From: Spongilla lacustris
Taxonomy: Eukaryota; Porifera; Demospongiae; Spongillida; Spongillidae
DNA length: 64,000 nucleotides
Direction of reading: 5' to 3'
NCBI GenBank assembly: GCA_949361645.1
Contig: OX442436.1
Span: 6,798,862 to 6,862,861, forward strand
The notes below the pieces were generated by a model, which ran no database searches, was not told where the DNA came from, and saw nothing but the letters and a program-made list of their open reading frames with translations. Both the position numbers and the translations under genes were made by a program. Numbering within the stretch: position 1 is the stretch's first letter; the number at the start of each line of letters is the position of its first letter. Shown piece after piece: positions 9,377 through 19,690 of the stretch.

Positions 9377-11034
9377 TGTTGTGTGGTACTGGTAGTGGGC
9401 TGTATGGTACAACAAGGATGTGGGCAATGAATTAGCGTATCAGTTTTCCCACTTGTACAAATTAGATTTTGTGTGATTGCACATTGTGGTCTGAACTAGC
9501 TTTCTGAGAAAGGTACTATTTTAATGTTCACTATTTCAGATAGACTTTGTTCTTCATTCCCAACCTGAAGCACTTGAAGAGGTTAGACAACTGGCGGAAA
9601 AAGGGTGTGTGTGTGTGTGTTTGAGTGAGTGTGTGTGTGTTGTGTGTGTCTTCTGCACTTACGTCTCATGTGCTGCTTTTGTTAGTGGCACTTCTGTCTA
9701 TGTGGAACTTCACTCTACTCTGAAGAGGCTAGCTGAGTCCAGGTCCTTCCTAAGTACATCCTTCCTCACACACAACCTTCATGTCCTAGCAGACTACCAT
9801 GGCAACCGTTCACCTCTTGCCAATCCTCATGTCTGTGGAATGGTCAGCAGCTCTACACCCTCACCTCTCCACTGCACCTCACACAAAGCACACACGCACG
9901 CCCTCCAATGTACTCTGCATGTATTATATAACCTTAAGTCATCGTGGCTAATACGCTACATGTATGGTGGAGTTGTTGCTATGGTGAGAATGTTGTTTTG
10001 ACGCGGGTACAAAGTACTTCCTGTACAGATAGGCTAATGACCATAAGCGTATACTTGTGAATTTCCTTGTTGCCTTGCTTACTAATGAATTGTTTTAACT
10101 TGCTTGTAGATGTGTGGACTCACTTTGGCTACCAGCATTGAGGCTCTAAGTGTGGTATACCTCGCACACATACAAGCATTGGGAGTAAGCACCTGAACTG
10201 TTGTATGGTATCATCAGTCCATCACCTTGATGTAGTATGGAGTGCGTCATATTGTAGAGGAGATGAACAGAGCAGGGCATCACTTAGGCATCATTCTGCT
10301 GTGTGGAGGCATGGCACAGAATGCTTTGTATGTACAGACACTAGCAGATATAACAGGTTAGGGTCTCCATCAATATGACCACAAGACACACCCTCCACAT
10401 TTATATGAACAGCTCTCCCTGTCGTTATAATGGAGGACTCGGTACTCAGAGGTAGTGCCATACTGGCTGCTGTCAGCTCTGGATATCCGGTACGTTGTCA
10501 GACCTGGGTCTTGGGCCCCAGCCTCTTTGGGTGATTCTTTGGATATGGTGTATGTGTGTGTAGGGAATCCATGCATGATACAAACTTATGTAAAAAGAAT
10601 AGAAGGTTTATCCACTCAAGTCCTATGCCTTCGTGCCACAGGTGGTAATTACCCTGAATTCCTATTTGAAGCCCCCCATCAGCACAGTACTGTCAGTGTG
10701 CCAATTCAATGATACACATTTTGTGATAAAAACTTTCAGTTGCTTAAACAAGATATGTAGTGTGGAGGTGGATATGTTTTGTGTTCCCTTAACATGTACC
10801 AGTTAATTTGTGCTCCTGTTAGGTGACAGAAGCCATGGAAAAGATGAGTGGAAGGAACTTTGGGGTGGTAAGGCCGTGTATGGTGCCAGCCATTGTCGAG
10901 TGAGTCTTCCATTTAAGGGTTGACAGTTGAGAATTAAGTGTGTGACATTACGCAGGTACCATCACAAGAAGTACAGGGTGTTTCGTGAGTTATATGAAGA
11001 CCAGAAGAAGTATCTGTGCATGATGAAGGTGTGA
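5038..11034 (+). CDS. FGGY: FGGY carbohydrate kinase domain-containing protein, 13 exons
   Basis: Exons: 5038-5226, 5282-5634, 6083-6237, 7279-7407, 7561-7661, 9214-9321, 9540-9604, 9686-9842, 10110-10184, 10236-10356, 10413-10489, 10823-10899, 10956-11034. All joins keep frame and give 561 residues (human FGGY is about 551). Landmarks: N-terminal phosphate motif [98 protein letters not shown]. The family are ATP-dependent sugar kinases of the actin-like fold; this clade is linked to D-ribulose phosphorylation. Donor use after exon 8 (ATG|GTCAGC) is weak but is the join that matches the family. Introns 2, 3 and 5 hold tandem repeats and a foldback transposon, which account for most of the gene length. 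Confidence 0.92.
5740..6057. repeat. 28-bp minisatellite in FGGY intron 2
   Basis: About 11 copies of a 28-bp unit containing TTCCTTATATGGTCTGGTTT, with variants (GGTCACT/GATCACT/TGTCACT). It generates overlapping spurious frames that read as repeated Leu/Ile/Trp/Ser. Confidence 0.95.
6284..6406. repeat. Short tandem repeat in FGGY intron 3
   Basis: About five imperfect copies of a unit of roughly 21-22 bp containing GCACCATAACATGGTCCTAA. The foldback element at 6409 is inserted at its right edge. Confidence 0.85.
6409..7225. mobile_element. 817-bp foldback DNA transposon, copy 1 (in FGGY intron 3)
   Basis: The left end GGGACAGTTTCCGCGAAAAT is mirrored by the right end ATTTTCGCGGAAACTGTCCC, and the inverted match runs almost to the centre (about 6790-6850), so nearly the whole element is a giant hairpin. 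It is flanked by the direct repeat ACAT (6405-6408 and 7226-7229), a 4-bp target-site duplication. No transposase frame is present, so it is non-autonomous. A related copy lies at 51887-52710. Confidence 0.88.
7414..7485. repeat. GT microsatellite in FGGY intron 4
   Basis: A GT dinucleotide run of about 70 bp starting just after the splice donor at 7408. Confidence 0.95.
7900..9014. repeat. 25-bp minisatellite, about 44 copies, in FGGY intron 5
   Basis: The unit of 25 bp contains GAGAGATGGGAGGTCTTGCC, with regular variants (GGGAGG/GGAAGG and CTTGCC/CTAGCC). The variants alternate in blocks, which suggests expansion by multi-unit duplications. Minus-strand frames over it are open because the unit happens to lack stops; they are not genes. 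Confidence 0.97.
9328..9372. repeat. GT microsatellite in FGGY intron 6
   Basis: A GT run immediately downstream of the donor at 9322. Confidence 0.95.
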
Positions 11035-11309
11035 CAAGGTTGCAGTACTTTTTGGGCAACGGAACTGTACCGTTTGTTTTTGGTGCACCAATTGAGTTAT
11101 GGCTCCATTTATTTAATAATGTCAAGTGAGTAGCGCCTAGCAACCCGTGACGACATAGGGCATGGATAATTAGTGTGGAATTTCGTCAACCACAAAATCC
11201 TGCGTTCCATTGTGATGGCGTAATCTATTTTTAGAAGCCTACGATAAAAGGGGACTAGACCGACGAACAGGTTAGATATTTGGTGCAAGTCGACCACAAA
11301 ACCATTTGA

Positions 11310-12302
11310 ATGGCAAAAATGATGTCAGGTGCCATTATGGACGGAAGCCTGTATGATGATCTCAACGAGTTTCAGAAACCTCGCGTTAGAGGCATGTACC
11401 CGGAGCTGAAAGTCAAGCGAGAGAACACTTTGTCTTCATTACTGCCGGATTCGAGAGCCTTTCCCCTAACGACCTCAGACGTCGATTCCTTGTTCTCTAG
11501 CGGGTGCTCTATGACCACGACTACCACAGCGTCAACACCAAACCGCTTTCTACGTAACAGTGCGCCAGTAACTGCGGAACAGGAGATGTATGCCCAAGGA
11601 TTTTTGGATGCGTTAGATCAGCTTCATCAAAGACAGAACAAAAACGGCCTTTTGGATAACTCTGTGATCCATCACGTTGGGTACTGCGGCACTCACACGT
11701 CACATGCCAGCTTCTCCCCCCCCAATCCGTTGAGTCTTGCCTCGGTGGCCCCAACTTACGTAACGGCATCGATGGACACGATCCCTGATTTCTCCAACAC
11801 ACAAGGAACGCAGAGTACTTTCAATGTGAACACTTCCACATCCGGACACGATACCTATGCTTTCGGCGGCATGATGCCATTCGTCCAGCCCGCTCAACCA
11901 CACCCACTCGACACCTATGGCGGCTACAGCGTGCTTGGTGCGAACCCGATGGGGTCTAACGGCTCCATTCATAGCGACGATGCGTACGGACAAGTTAACC
12001 CGGACCTCTTGAGAGAGCTTCAGGCTGTTGTTCCAGCGGACATCAGAACGCAAGAACACATGAAAGTGGAGCGCAAGAAAGCACGGAATCGCATAGCCGC
12101 TTCTAAGTGCCGTCTAAGAAGACTTCAGCGCGAATCAGAACTCTCAATCAAAGTAAAGGGCTTGAAGGACCACAACAGGGACCTCCGTGATCAGTTGAAT
12201 GAGCTGAGGGGCCAGCTCGCTGACCTAAGGAATACTATCGACAGACATATAAAGAGTGGCTGCAGAATAGGCGAACACTCCTTCAACAAAATAACAGCAT
12301 AG
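11310..12302 (+). CDS. JUN: Jun-family AP-1 bZIP transcription factor, intronless
   Basis: One frame of 330 residues. The C-terminus holds the bZIP: basic region [18 protein letters not shown] (Jun-type N-x-x-A-A-x-x-C-R), then a leucine zipper with heptad positions in [15 protein letters not shown] and [10 protein letters not shown], ending HIKSGCRI like the HVNSGCQL tail of vertebrate Jun. An upstream Jun-specific block is also visible: [15 protein letters not shown] then [15 protein letters not shown] (compare the EGFxxGFxxALxxLH region of Jun). Jun binds DNA as a homodimer or with Fos at AP-1 sites and answers stress and growth signals. As in vertebrates the gene has no introns. I do not see the delta-type JNK docking motif (L-A-S-P-E-L-E-R). 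It follows FGGY by 275 bp on the same strand. Confidence 0.93.
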   Translation: MAKMMSGAIMDGSLYDDLNEFQKPRVRGMYPELKVKRENTLSSLLPDSRAFPLTTSDVDSLFSSGCSMTTTTTASTPNRFLRNSAPVTAEQEMYAQGFLDALDQLHQRQNKNGLLDNSVIHHVGYCGTHTSHASFSPPNPLSLASVAPTYVTASMDTIPDFSNTQGTQSTFNVNTSTSGHDTYAFGGMMPFVQPAQPHPLDTYGGYSVLGANPMGSNGSIHSDDAYGQVNPDLLRELQAVVPADIRTQEHMKVERKKARNRIAASKCRLRRLQRESELSIKVKGLKDHNRDLRDQLNELRGQLADLRNTIDRHIKSGCRIGEHSFNKITA

Positions 12303-12900
12303 TATCATCTATATATGTAGCCTGTATGTATTTAGCTATCTGTGCTTTTGCTAGCTGCTACAGTTAGCTGTGACACATTGAGCGCTGGTCAACATGTATT
12401 ATATTTATTGACAATTTATTCCACATGTTCACGAACAAGCGAGCTACGATACTAGTAAACAATAGTTCGGTAAAACGCTGTCGTATATTCATGCTTGGGG
12501 AGATCTACGTATACATGTACTCATCCTGCAATCCTTACAAGTGCATGCAAAAGTTGGAGAAATTCGTATTTTGACACCACATCAAAGAAGCCTACGCCCT
12601 TCCTTCTGGAAACTCCTACTCACGCACTAGCTTTCTGAACTTATAACGGAATAGCCATAGCATGCAACTTTGATTGAGTGCGCCTCATATGGAAATAACT
12701 TAATGGTGTGGAACTGCAGTGGCACAAGCGTGGTACCCTACATGTACGCTAATGCAGAGATTAACAAATCACGTGAGACCGTATTAAAGCCTAATATTAC
12801 ACGAGGGGAACAGTTCGCATTTTTCGAACAATCAGTATGAGGCAACTGACACGGGGCACGAGCGTACGCGTTGGTCTGAGAGTGGGCGAGGGATCATGCC
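12303..12900. other. Jun 3' region and MED26 upstream region
   Basis: Unique sequence without coding signal. An ATG at 12896, out of frame and 5 bp before the MED26 start, might act as a short upstream start. Confidence 0.5.
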
Positions 12901-14450
12901 ATGCCTGGTTCCGTTCGAGACCTAAAGACCAGATTGTTAGAAGCTATTGATACAGAAGGAAATGTGAGCGATTCTTATTACCAGCGTGGCACCTTTTGAC
13001 GGTTATCATGCGTTTAACTTGAGAACCTTTACCCGCCATTTTCCCCACAAGGTCACCAACATGGAAATATTATGTGAAGTTGTAACGGCTCTGGAGAGCA
13101 TCCAGCTGACAGCGGAAGACCTCCACGTACGCTGCATTCGTTATTGCGTGTCTTTAGAGGGCAGCTTCGGTCATGCTACATTCAGTGGGCGTGTGTCATC
13201 CACTATAGGTAACCCGGTTGGGAAAGTTCGTGAATCTTGCGCGCAAAAAGGCCACCGACAAGGGCTTGGCGAAGCGACTCAAGAACCTTGTAAAACGTTG
13301 GCAGAAACTTCTGCAAAGTTGCACATCCAATGGGCTGCCAGCTGGCACTTTGAGTACTGATAACTCCTTGTCTGCCCCAACTCCTCCTCTTCCTGCTACT
13401 CTTTCTTCCTCTATGCCTGATGGATTGTTACAGATTTCAACACCTTCCAGTCAACCTTCTTTAATAATGGCTCCTCTACAAACACAGCAGTCTGCCACTC
13501 CCACTATGGCTTCATCATCTTCAGTTCAATCAACAGTGACTACTTACCCCACCCCCTCTGTATCCCCTGCCCCCTCTGTTTCCACCACCCTTTCTACCCC
13601 TGTGGGAGCCAGGAATGATGCCATCTTCAATAGAAGACAGAAACTTCAGATGTTGTCACAGCTGACCAAGCGACCATGTGCATCTTTAGTCACAGCATCT
13701 GGTGCAGCGCATACATCAAAGTATGAGGCAGCAGAGATGGAGCAAGATGCAGGCCCTACTCCCTCCGCTGATGCAGGCCCTACTTCCTCCGCTGATGCAG
13801 GCCCTACTTCCTCTGCTGATAAGGGTACTACTTCCTCCGCTGATAAGGTTACTACTTCCTCCGCTGATAAGGGTACTACTTCCTCCGCTGATAAGGGTAC
13901 TACTTCTGCTGATAGACGGTCCGATGGTGAATCTTTGGTACTCACAGATCCTGAAAGACTGATAGTGAGTATTCCTCATGTTGCTATAACGAAAGCCTTC
14001 AGCAAACATCCACCCACATGTACCAATGGAAATGCCTCCATGACATCATCGCCCCCATCTCCCATGGATCATACCTTTGTGGGCTCGCCTACTGAACAGG
14101 CCATCAGTGTTGTAGCCCCTCCCTCCATTGACCACACCTCTCATCTTACCACACCTCTCATCAAACACACACTTAGCCTTGTGGTGAGCATTGATACTTC
14201 TCGACTTCGGCAAAATCATGTTACTGTTCCCGTCATTTCGACCTCACGGACAACTGTAAGTGAAGAGACTATTAAAGAACCTTTTGAGAACACAAGTGTC
14301 CCTGCTGGTTGTGTACCAGGTATAAATGGGCACATAGGACAAGACGGGTACTGGTATGATTGGACCAAAGCCATGCCCCCTATAGATGGTACCTCAGTCA
14401 CAGTTCTTCCCTATGTCTATCTGGATGACTGGGATGTTGTGGACCACTGA
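12901..14450 (+). CDS. MED26: Mediator complex subunit 26, 3 exons
   Basis: Exons 12901-12963, 13052-13126 and 13209-14450 give 459 residues (human about 600). The N-terminus is the TFIIS N-terminal/LW domain: VRDLKTRLLEAID, then NMEILCEVVTALE, TRLGKFVNLARKKATDKGLA and LKNLVKRWQKLL. The C-terminus carries the MED26 signature that docks on Mediator: GINGHIGQDGYWYDWTKAMP then LPYVYLDDW, matching the vertebrate PGVNGxxDxxGxWYDWT and LPYVCLD. The middle is Ser/Thr/Pro-rich and disordered, with a coding tandem repeat at 13746-13911. MED26 links Mediator to elongation factors through the N-terminal domain. Agreement at both ends makes the call firm. The 3' end faces CMPK1, with 232 bp between stop codons. 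Confidence 0.93.
13746..13911 (+). repeat. 24-bp coding tandem repeat in MED26
   Basis: Seven in-frame copies of a 24-bp unit encoding DAGPTSSA in the first three units and DKGTTSSA in the later ones. Two subtypes in blocks indicate stepwise expansion. It lies in the disordered linker, so length change should be tolerated. Confidence 0.95.
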
Positions 14451-14682
14451 TACATTATACAAGACCTCATCGTTAGGGCCCACAAGAAAATGGAGTGTGT
14501 CTGATGTAGGTGGTGAGAGGGGGGGGGAGGAGCCTATCATGCTATGACTGGTGACAGCTTCATTCAATGTATGGTATGTATATGTATGCAATCATGTATG
14601 GTATGTATATGTATGCAATCATGTATATGTATGCAATCATGTGTCTCTCTCTATAGTCAGATATGCTCTAGTTGCTCTGTAG
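14451..14682. other. Convergent 3' intergenic region, MED26 / CMPK1
   Basis: 232 bp between the two stop codons, with three short repeats containing ATGTATATGTATGCAATCAT (14565-14645). No gene. Confidence 0.7.
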
Positions 14683-15626
<944 letters not shown>

Positions 15627-15777
15627 ACACGTTAGACTACCATATTTGGCTAGTGACAATGCTCCACCCACCTATAATCTATTATGTACAATAATTGATA
15701 ACACCTACACACTGCACGTGCACAGCACTCACACAATATATACATGCATACATGTAGATAGTATGATCCACAAGTCA

Positions 15778-16000
15778 TTATACTTGTCCCATAGGCTTCA
15801 GGGTCTTTGACACCTACATGTGTGAAGCAGAATTCACAGACCGCACTACATGAGCACAGAAGAATGCACTACCTCAAAAGGACATCCGGTGGCTGCTCTG
15901 ATACTGTCCAATCCCACTCCATCAGCAATCTCCACAAGGGTCAATCCCTTCTGTCCATCCACATCAAACACACACTGACAAGAGAAATTATGGTTGAAAC

Positions 16001-16074
<74 letters not shown>

Positions 16075-17828
16075 CAGGTCCGTAATTATGCGGTCCACAC
16101 AATGCTTGCCAGTGAGTGGATAAGAGCATTGCTCCATGATCTTATGAGACCCATCCTGTGGGGACACACCCACACCATGCACTGACTCAAATCACATGAC
16201 AGCTGGAGGCTAACCTTTGCAGTGTGCTCCATGGTAACCACTACACGTGTGTATTCATGGCAGGCCACCAAATCCATAGCTCCGCCCATCCCCTTCACAA
16301 GCTTCCCCTGTTAGTAAATTTTTTTTCCCCATGGCTACATGTTACTGCTGACTACAGCACACTTACAGGAATCATCCAATTGGCCAGGTCACCACACCTG
16401 GACACCTGCATAGCTCCTAACATAGTCATACTAAGGTGACCTCTACAAGTGTATCAATGTGGGATTAAATGGGTACTAAATGCACACACCCTCCTTACCC
16501 TCGAATCATACCAAACACCTCATCACTTGCAAAGAATGACCCACCCTCCATCAGGGTAACTGTCTCCTTTCCAGCATTGATAAGATCAGAGTCCTCCTCC
16601 CCAGGAAGTGGGTAGGGGCCCTAATTATGTCACTGAAATCAATTCTCTTAAATGCCCTGCCCACACATACCATCCCAAGAATTCCATTCTCACTCTGAAT
16701 GACGACTTTTACATTCTTAGGAATGTAGTTACTGGCTATCATAGGGATTCCTATACCAAGGTTCACTGATTTGTGGGAGTTAAGGACTGGGGATGAGTGG
16801 GAGTGAAACCAATGGAATGGACAGAAGCCAGTGGATAGAGAAGAGGTAACAGAAGGATACCATACATCCCATCCTTGAACTCTAAGGCTGCTCTTCTCAC
16901 AATGCGCAGTCTTTGCATATCCTTATCAGTAACAGCTTTCTTCCCCTCCTCCCCAGGCTTCCGTGTGGTGCGACGCTGATAAGACAACACAATGTCATGT
17001 CACATGACCAGTATCACGCCTCTCACTCCTCCCAGTACACAGCATTGTCACAATTACACCATGGTAAGCTTACTTCAATCCTTCGTTCATATTTCTCCCC
17101 TACCACCACTCTCTGCACATAGATACTGGGCAGATGGATATTTTCAGGTTCAAAAGTGCCTGGCTCAACTATCTCTTCCACCTGACCAGACATACAGTGC
17201 ACACATCACCCAGAGCACCACATCTCATCACCACTGACCTCAGCAATGGTGACCTTAGCTGCCTTGCCCATGGGAACATTGAAGTTGCGAGCAGCCTTCC
17301 TGAAGACGAGGTTGCCATACTTATCAGCCCTCCACGCCTTGATGAGGGCATAGTCTGCTGTGAGGGCCTCTTCCATAATGTAATGACGGCCATTGAACAC
17401 ACGATGCTACCACAAGAAAACAGTCCATACCCATAACAATGTAACCACACCCACTCACTTCCCTTCCTTTGCTCTCAATCTCCACCTCATGGGTCTCAGT
17501 ATTGAACTTGACTGGCTCTCCTTTGTGCACCAGAGTACCGAAGCCAGTAGGTGTGTAGAAGGCAGGGATGCCTGCCCCCCCAGCTCTGATCTTCTCGGCA
17601 AGGGTCCCCTGTGGGGTCAGTACCAGCTCAACTTCCCCATTCAAATATTGTCTCTCCAGCTCCTTGCAGCCAGCGATGTAGGAGCATGTGATCTTCTTCA
17701 CCTGCTTGTTGTGCACCAGCAAGCCTAGACCAAAATCATCCACACTCCCAAAAGATGTTGCATCAGTTACCGATACTCTACATACATTCTGCCAAATAAA
17801 TACTATCAGTTCACAGATCACTAAGCAG

Positions 17829-17859
<31 letters not shown>

Positions 17860-18471
17860 TAGGGGACCACCCCCTGTTAGATCTGCCTCTGCCCCAGAAG
17901 CTCTTCACCTTTATTATTTCTAAACTCGTGAAACCCCAAGAGTTACAGCAGACTGTTTTATACTTACCCAGACTCATTACTGATAACTCGTAAGTCCTTT
18001 GCTCCAGTCTGCCTAAGAGCTTTGATCAGGTTTTCTGGTATGCCAACGAGGCCAAAACCTGGTAGGATGAGGGAGGGGGAGGATTACCAAGGATACAAAC
18101 ACATTCTCATTTCTGTACGAGTTCTGTTGTTCAGTTGCATTTGCCATTTGATTATCGTGATAGCTATTTGTTTACGTTTTTTTAACGAGCTTTTGTACCA
18201 ATGCATTACATACAAAACCAAGCGCTTCATACGACAAACCATCACCTCCAAACATTATCGTTGCATCATCTTCAATGTCCTTGACTGCTTCGATGGAACT
18301 GTTGTAGAACGCGGTAGCTCTCACAGCCGACATCGACAAAGACCTCTGGAAGAAGCTTTATAACAATACCCCTACTATCCTGTCTCTACTCACGGGCTTT
18401 GGTTGGTTCACAAAGCGCTGATACTTATTCGCATTGACGACACCTAACGCGAAGCGACGTAGCGCCATCAT
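15778..18471 (-). CDS. OXCT1: Succinyl-CoA:3-ketoacid CoA transferase (SCOT), 14 exons
   Basis: Exons in coding order: 18471-18394, 18345-18246, 18058-17968, 17744-17459, 17406-17239, 17181-17074, 16975-16861, 16765-16671, 16620-16499, 16442-16367, 16307-16215, 16155-16075, 15974-15873, 15813-15778. All joins keep frame: 516 residues (human 520). Landmarks: [81 protein letters not shown], with the glutamate expected to form the enzyme-CoA thioester; [18 protein letters not shown]. The N-terminus is basic and Ser-rich, fitting mitochondrial import. The enzyme activates acetoacetate with succinyl-CoA, the first step of ketone-body use. An ATG one codon downstream could also start translation. 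A tandem paralogue lies 66 bp upstream. Confidence 0.95.
16000..16071. repeat. CA microsatellite in an OXCT1 intron
   Basis: A CA run with one AA interruption, directly next to the donor of the exon at 16155-16075. Confidence 0.95.
17830..17858. repeat. 29-base G homopolymer in OXCT1 intron 3
   Basis: Twenty-nine consecutive G on the plus strand (C in the transcript). The length may be a sequencing or assembly estimate. Confidence 0.9.
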
Positions 18472-18537
18472 TTTTGAATAAATTATTCGCGTTCATATAA
18501 AGTTCAAAGGTCACAACCAATAATGACGTGATGGAGG
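18472..18537 (-). promoter_or_regulatory. OXCT1 promoter with DR1 nuclear-receptor-like site and CCAAT box
   Basis: The 66 bp between the OXCT1 start codon and the stop codon of the upstream paralogue hold AGTTCAAAGGTCA (18501-18513), a direct repeat of two nuclear-receptor half-sites with one base between them, then CCAAT (18517-18521) and TGACGTGA (18524-18531). DR1 sites are bound by HNF4, RXR and PPAR-type receptors; sponges have NR2-type receptors related to HNF4/RXR. Regulation of a ketone/fat gene by such a receptor would make sense but is inference. Confidence 0.5.
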
Positions 18538-19621
18538 TCACCTCACTCCGCCCATCGGCTTCAGATCTGGCGATACCTGCGCGGGAGGGAAATGTGTATA
18601 CCAGCGGTGTACATGTAGTTAAAAACTACGCCTCTCACCTCAAAGGTGCACCCTGTGACTGCCTGTATATCAGCCACACCTAGGCCATCAGCAATCTCCA
18701 CTAATTTTAACCCTTTGTCTGCATTTACATCAAACACACCCTAGGGAGTGTACAAGATAAAGGCGTACCCACAGGATAAAAGCCACACCCACCATCTCAG
18801 TAATGATACGATGTACACAGTTTTTCCCTGTGATGGGATAGGTGCAGTGCTCCAGTATCTTGTGGCCACCTCCCTAGGAAAACAACATGTTATTAACACC
18901 AGGTTATTAAGNNNNNNNNNNNNNNNNNNNNNNNNNNNNNNNNNNNNNNNNNNNNNNNNNNNNNNNNNNNNNNNNNNNNNNNNNNNNNNNNNNNNNNNNN
19001 NNNNNNNNNNNNNNNNNNNNNNNNNNNNNNNNNNNNNNNNNNNNNNNNNNNNNNNNNNNNNNNNNNNNNNNNNNNNNNNNNNNNNNNNNNNNNNNNNNNN
19101 NNNNNNNNNNNCCTAAGGTACAAAAATAACAAAATCATAAACTTAGACTTCTTCCCTCCTTCCCTCTCCTTCTCACATGTACAATGGCACCTCCCTCCCT
19201 CACCCCAATCGTGTACCCTTGTGCCTAGCCAGCCACGCCCACCAAACTCGTACCCAGCATTATTGCTATACACTGTCAGTTGCTTGACACCGCTGTCCCT
19301 CAGAGCACCTATAAGGTTTTCCGGAATCCCACACAAACCGAACCCTGAGAGGAAAACGCGAACGGTTTAGAATATCGTTAGACGAATAAATATTACCTCC
19401 GACCAGCAGATTGGCTCCATCTTTGATATCCCTGACAGCATCTTTCACATCCTGGTAAAATTCGACGTTGTGCTGAGAACTAAGCGAGATACCTCTTGCA
19501 TTCTGAAAAGCGAGCAAATAAGAGCCGTTATGGATGTAAATGAAGTGTTTGTAGTCTTCCGTACACCCACACAACTTCTGTGCAGCCGTCGACAGGCGCG
19601 CAACAGTGTATTCGCAGCCAT
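18538..19621 (-). CDS. Second OXCT paralogue, broken by an assembly gap
   Basis: Visible exons in coding order: 19621-19571 ([17 protein letters not shown]), 19502-19397 (ending KDGANLLVG), 19344-19254 ([15 protein letters not shown] ... YSNNAG), then the N gap, then 18873-18793 ([20 protein letters not shown]), 18740-18639 ([20 protein letters not shown]) and 18576-18538 ([12 protein letters not shown], stop). The last five visible exons have the same or nearly the same lengths and phases as those of OXCT1 downstream (91, 81, 102, 36/39), so this is a tandem head-to-tail duplicate. The exons equivalent to OXCT1 exons 4 to 11, including the catalytic SENG motif, are not in the sequence and presumably lie in the gap. 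The protein has diverged visibly (CGIPENLIG for VGIPENLIK), so the duplication is not recent. Confidence 0.88.
18912..19111. other. Assembly gap of 200 N
   Basis: Exactly 200 unknown bases, a customary placeholder length. About 1.06 kb of coding sequence plus introns expected for the OXCT paralogue is missing here, so the true gap is much larger than 200 bp unless the gene itself is deleted. Confidence 0.99.
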
Positions 19622-19690
19622 ACGAAGGCGAATCGTCTCGTGCCCCGACCGGTATTCAAAGTTGAAAATCGGTAGGCGTGGTGAAGAATA
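19622..19690. promoter_or_regulatory. Shared bidirectional promoter, OXCT paralogue / TRAPPC13
   Basis: Only 69 bp separate the two divergent start codons. The interval contains TATTCAAAGTTGA, which loosely resembles a DR1 but departs from the consensus in both half-sites. No TATA box is obvious. Confidence 0.6.
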
